NCBI GenBank assembly: GCA_007570785.1
Contig: ML661761.1
Location: 1 to 64,000 of the forward strand
Length of the DNA: 64,000 nucleotides
Origin: Antilocapra americana
Lineage: Eukaryota; Chordata; Mammalia; Artiodactyla; Antilocapridae
Reading direction: 5' to 3'
The position numbers and the translations under genes were made by a program. The notes below the pieces were generated by a model. That model ran no database searches. It was not told the DNA's origin and saw only the letters and a list, made by a program, of their open reading frames with translations. Shown here piece after piece: positions 62,001-64,000 of this stretch (positions are counted from its first letter, which is position 1; the number at the start of each line of letters is the position of its first letter).

Positions 62001-63618
62001 GATCTGGCAGTGACTCCAGAGCAATCCTGTGTTCCTGAAGGACACTCGAAAAGAGACTTGACCTCCCTGGGATCATTGAGGTCCCCATCATGTCTTGAGT
62101 GGAACCTCAGCTTCCCACGACAACAAGAGAGAAACCACAAGATGTCCCCCTTCACTTGACATAAGGCCTAATTTTCCTGGGGAGACTAGAACGGAACCTC
62201 ACGTATACCCACCTGGTACATGAACAAAGGTCTGATTCCCCTGTTGCACACATCTAGAAAAAGCCCAAATGTCCCACCTGAACTAAAAGGAGTCCTGAAA
62301 ATTTGAGAGGTAAGAGGGGTTACATGCCTCAAAACGAGATGGGGGCTGACTCTCTTATAAGAATTTAATATGAACTCTGATATCACTGTCGAAACTGGAG
62401 AGGAATCCTGATTTTCACACCTCAACTCCAATGAGGCTCTATTCCAATGCAGTGCCTCCAGAAGCATCCCAAGATGGTCCTCCCACATCGAAAGGAGGGC
62501 CTGACTTCCCTGAGGCAACATTAGAGGCGCCCAGAGCACCATGTCCCAACTCGAGGGGAATCCAAAACTGCCCGCTGCAACTTGAGGAACATCCCAAGAT
62601 TTCTTCCTGAATGTGAGATGAGGCCTGATTCCCCTGCAGTCACTCGAGCAACTTCTTTGGCTCCTCTTTGAAACTCGAATATTACCTTGATTTCCCTGAG
62701 GTTTCAAGAGATTTTCCCTGAGGTCAAAGTGGTAGATAGAGTAGAACACTAAACTTCTCGCCAAAACTCAAGAAATAAAGCAATCCCCCCCTCAATGCAA
62801 AGTGAGGCCCTTATCCATGCAGCATCTCCAGAACAGTCCCACATTCCCTTTTGAATCTCAAAAGGAAGCTGACAACCCCTATTAGCAACTCAGTAGAATA
62901 CCCAAAATATGTGTTGCCATTCAAGAGGAAACTCGCGTTACCCATCACAACTCTAATAAGCCCCATGTTCTCCACCTCATCGTGAGATAAGGGCCTATTA
63001 GTCTCTGCATCATCTCAAGAGGACACCCGATGTTCCTCTCACATCTCAAGAGGAGGCCTTTCTCACCTATTTTAACTCAAGAGTAACCCAGAGATTTTCA
63101 CTGCAGATTGAAAGGACACCGAGTAACCCCTCAACTCGAGATAAGTCCTGCTTCTCCGGCACCTCTGGGTATTCGCCTCATAACACAAAGTGAGTCCTAA
63201 TTCCCTGTTTTACCTCTATAAACAGCCCCAATTTCCTGCCTCAACTGGACAGGGGTCCTGACCCCCCCAAACACGTGTTGTAAAAGGAAGAGAAAAGCGA
63301 TATTCCATGCCTCAACACGAGCCAAGACATGACTCCTAGCTTAAACTTGATAGGAACTCTAATATCCATGTCACTAATCTAGATGGAACCCCAATTTCCT
63401 CGGGCTTAAATTGAAATTAGTTCCTATGATGTCCCATTAGTGACTCCAGAGCAATCCCACACTCCTGCAGGCAACTCTAAAACAGACTTGACTTCCCTGG
63501 GCAAGATGAGAGGCTCACTGAGGTCCCTGTCATGATTTGAGTGGATCCCCAAGCTTCCCACCACAACTCGAGAAAACTCACAATATAACCCCCTCCACTC
63601 GTTATGAGGCCTTATTCC
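53011..63618 (-). repeat. Satellite segment E, ~1.46-kb higher-order repeat, minus orientation
   Basis: Continuation of segment C after the minisatellite. The same landmark occurs at 55,908, 57,366, 58,820, 60,280, 61,731 and 63,147, spacings 1,458, 1,454, 1,460, 1,451 and 1,416. A further copy falls in the N gap at 54,220-54,619. Copies are more decayed at CpG than in the middle of segment C. The block ends abruptly near 63,618, after CTTATTCCCCTGTGCC. Confidence 0.87.
54220..54619. other. Assembly gap (400 N)
   Basis: 400 N inside a satellite unit. Comparison with neighbouring units suggests that about 180 bp are missing, not 400 (or 180 plus a multiple of ~1.46 kb). Confidence 0.97.
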
Positions 63619-64000
63619 CCTGTGCCGGCTAGGCTCAGAGAGGCTGATTGATCATCTTGCCCAAGGTCACAAAGTATTATGGAGAAGTGAAGCCAGAACT
63701 CAGCCGTAAATGTGCCTGGCTCCCGAGCCCACCCTCTCATTTCACCCTGTCCTTCTGCTCCTGCATGGTAGACTCTGGTGTGCCAGCTAAAGGTGGACGA
63801 TGGAGCACATTCATTCAGCTGTTTGTCCCCAACTCAAAAGATAGTCAAAAGATAGAATATTGTTGAAATATGAAGGACAACGATGAAAGGAGCATCAATA
63901 AAAGAGGGAAGAGAGGTTGACGTTTTGGAAATGAGAAGCAGAAGAAGGAGGTGTCAGAGCTGAGAAGGCAGGACCATGAGGACTCAGAGGGCACCTGTTC
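63619..64000. other. Unique right flank
   Basis: The 31-bp periodicity stops and ordinary sequence begins, ending in a purine-rich stretch. I see no exon in the ~380 bp available. Confidence 0.6.
63628..63740 (-). mobile_element. MIR SINE, reverse
   Basis: GCTCAGAGAGGCTGATTGAT followed by TTGCCCAAGGTCACAAAGTA and GAAGCCAGAACTC is the reverse complement of the MIR core. Its presence confirms that ordinary euchromatin-like DNA resumes at the right edge of the satellite. Confidence 0.82.

Larger units (their letters stand above)
13840..63618. repeat. Satellite block, 31-bp sub-repeats (bovine satellite I-like)
   Basis: Except for 48,418-53,010, this whole interval consists of diverged ~31-bp units of the form GGGAACTCAGG-TTCCTCTCGAGTTG-NNN. 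Spacing is directly visible: the [C/T]GAG cores at 14,640, 14,671, 14,702, 14,732 and 14,763 are 30-31 bp apart, and those at 63,567 and 63,598 are 31 bp apart. Units are arranged in higher-order repeats of ~1.4 or ~2.1 kb. Bovine satellite I (1.715 family) has a ~1.4-kb unit built of 31-bp sub-repeats, so I assign the block to that family by structure. A sequence comparison was not possible. Orientation is plus to 35,737 and minus from 36,076. I found no interspersed SINE or LINE in it. Confidence 0.85.

Noticed and set aside
13840..63618. CRISPR-like repeat/spacer array
   Set aside because: The sequence is from a mammal. The units are diverged and contiguous, with no constant repeat separated by unique spacers.

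Overview
The window is ruminant (bovid) nuclear DNA, most likely from the cattle lineage. The first 13.8 kb and the last 0.4 kb carry ruminant-specific retroposons (Bov-tA SINEs, a BovB/RTE 3' end, CHR-type tRNA-Glu SINEs) as well as older mammalian repeats (MIR, L2, an MLT1 LTR, an L1 3' end). The ~50 kb between them is satellite DNA with a 31-bp sub-repeat and ~1.4-kb higher-order units. That organisation matches what is known of bovine satellite I (the 1.715 family).

Left flank (1-13,839). A broken copy of a concentrative nucleoside transporter gene of the SLC28A1 (CNT1) type runs on the minus strand. Six consecutive exons with intact splice sites are visible (12,339 down to 5,551). They cover roughly the C-terminal third of the protein. 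Reading frame and splice phases are kept throughout, but one exon has TGA at 10,341-10,343 where the family has tryptophan, and the family signature NEFVA reads KEFVA. No exon upstream of 12,339 was found before the satellite begins, and the last coding exon was not found either. The locus is best read as a truncated pseudogene or partial duplicate beside a satellite block. Introns and flanks are full of SINEs, some nested.

Satellite block (13,840-63,618). All the DNA except one segment is built from diverged ~31-bp monomers centred on CTCGAG and its CpG-decay forms CTTGAG and CTCAAG. (A1) 13,840-18,100: irregular ~1.4-kb higher-order repeats, plus orientation. (A2) 18,100-26,125: ~2.1-kb higher-order repeats, plus. 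(B) 26,125-35,737: about 6.7 copies of a ~1.43-kb unit, plus. (Loop) 35,738-36,075. (C) 36,076-48,417: the same unit in reverse orientation, ~8.5 copies of ~1.46 kb. (D) 48,418-53,010: an unrelated AT-rich minisatellite of 21-24-bp units containing TGACATCA. (E) 53,011-63,618: the B/C unit again, reverse orientation, ~7 copies, with a 400-N gap. B and C therefore form a very long imperfect inverted repeat with a 338-nt loop. The length of each unit tracks the number (1, 2 or 3) of an internal 22-bp sub-unit.

No protein-coding gene is supported inside the satellite; its open frames arise from the repeat structure. The window ends with ~380 bp of ordinary sequence carrying an old MIR.
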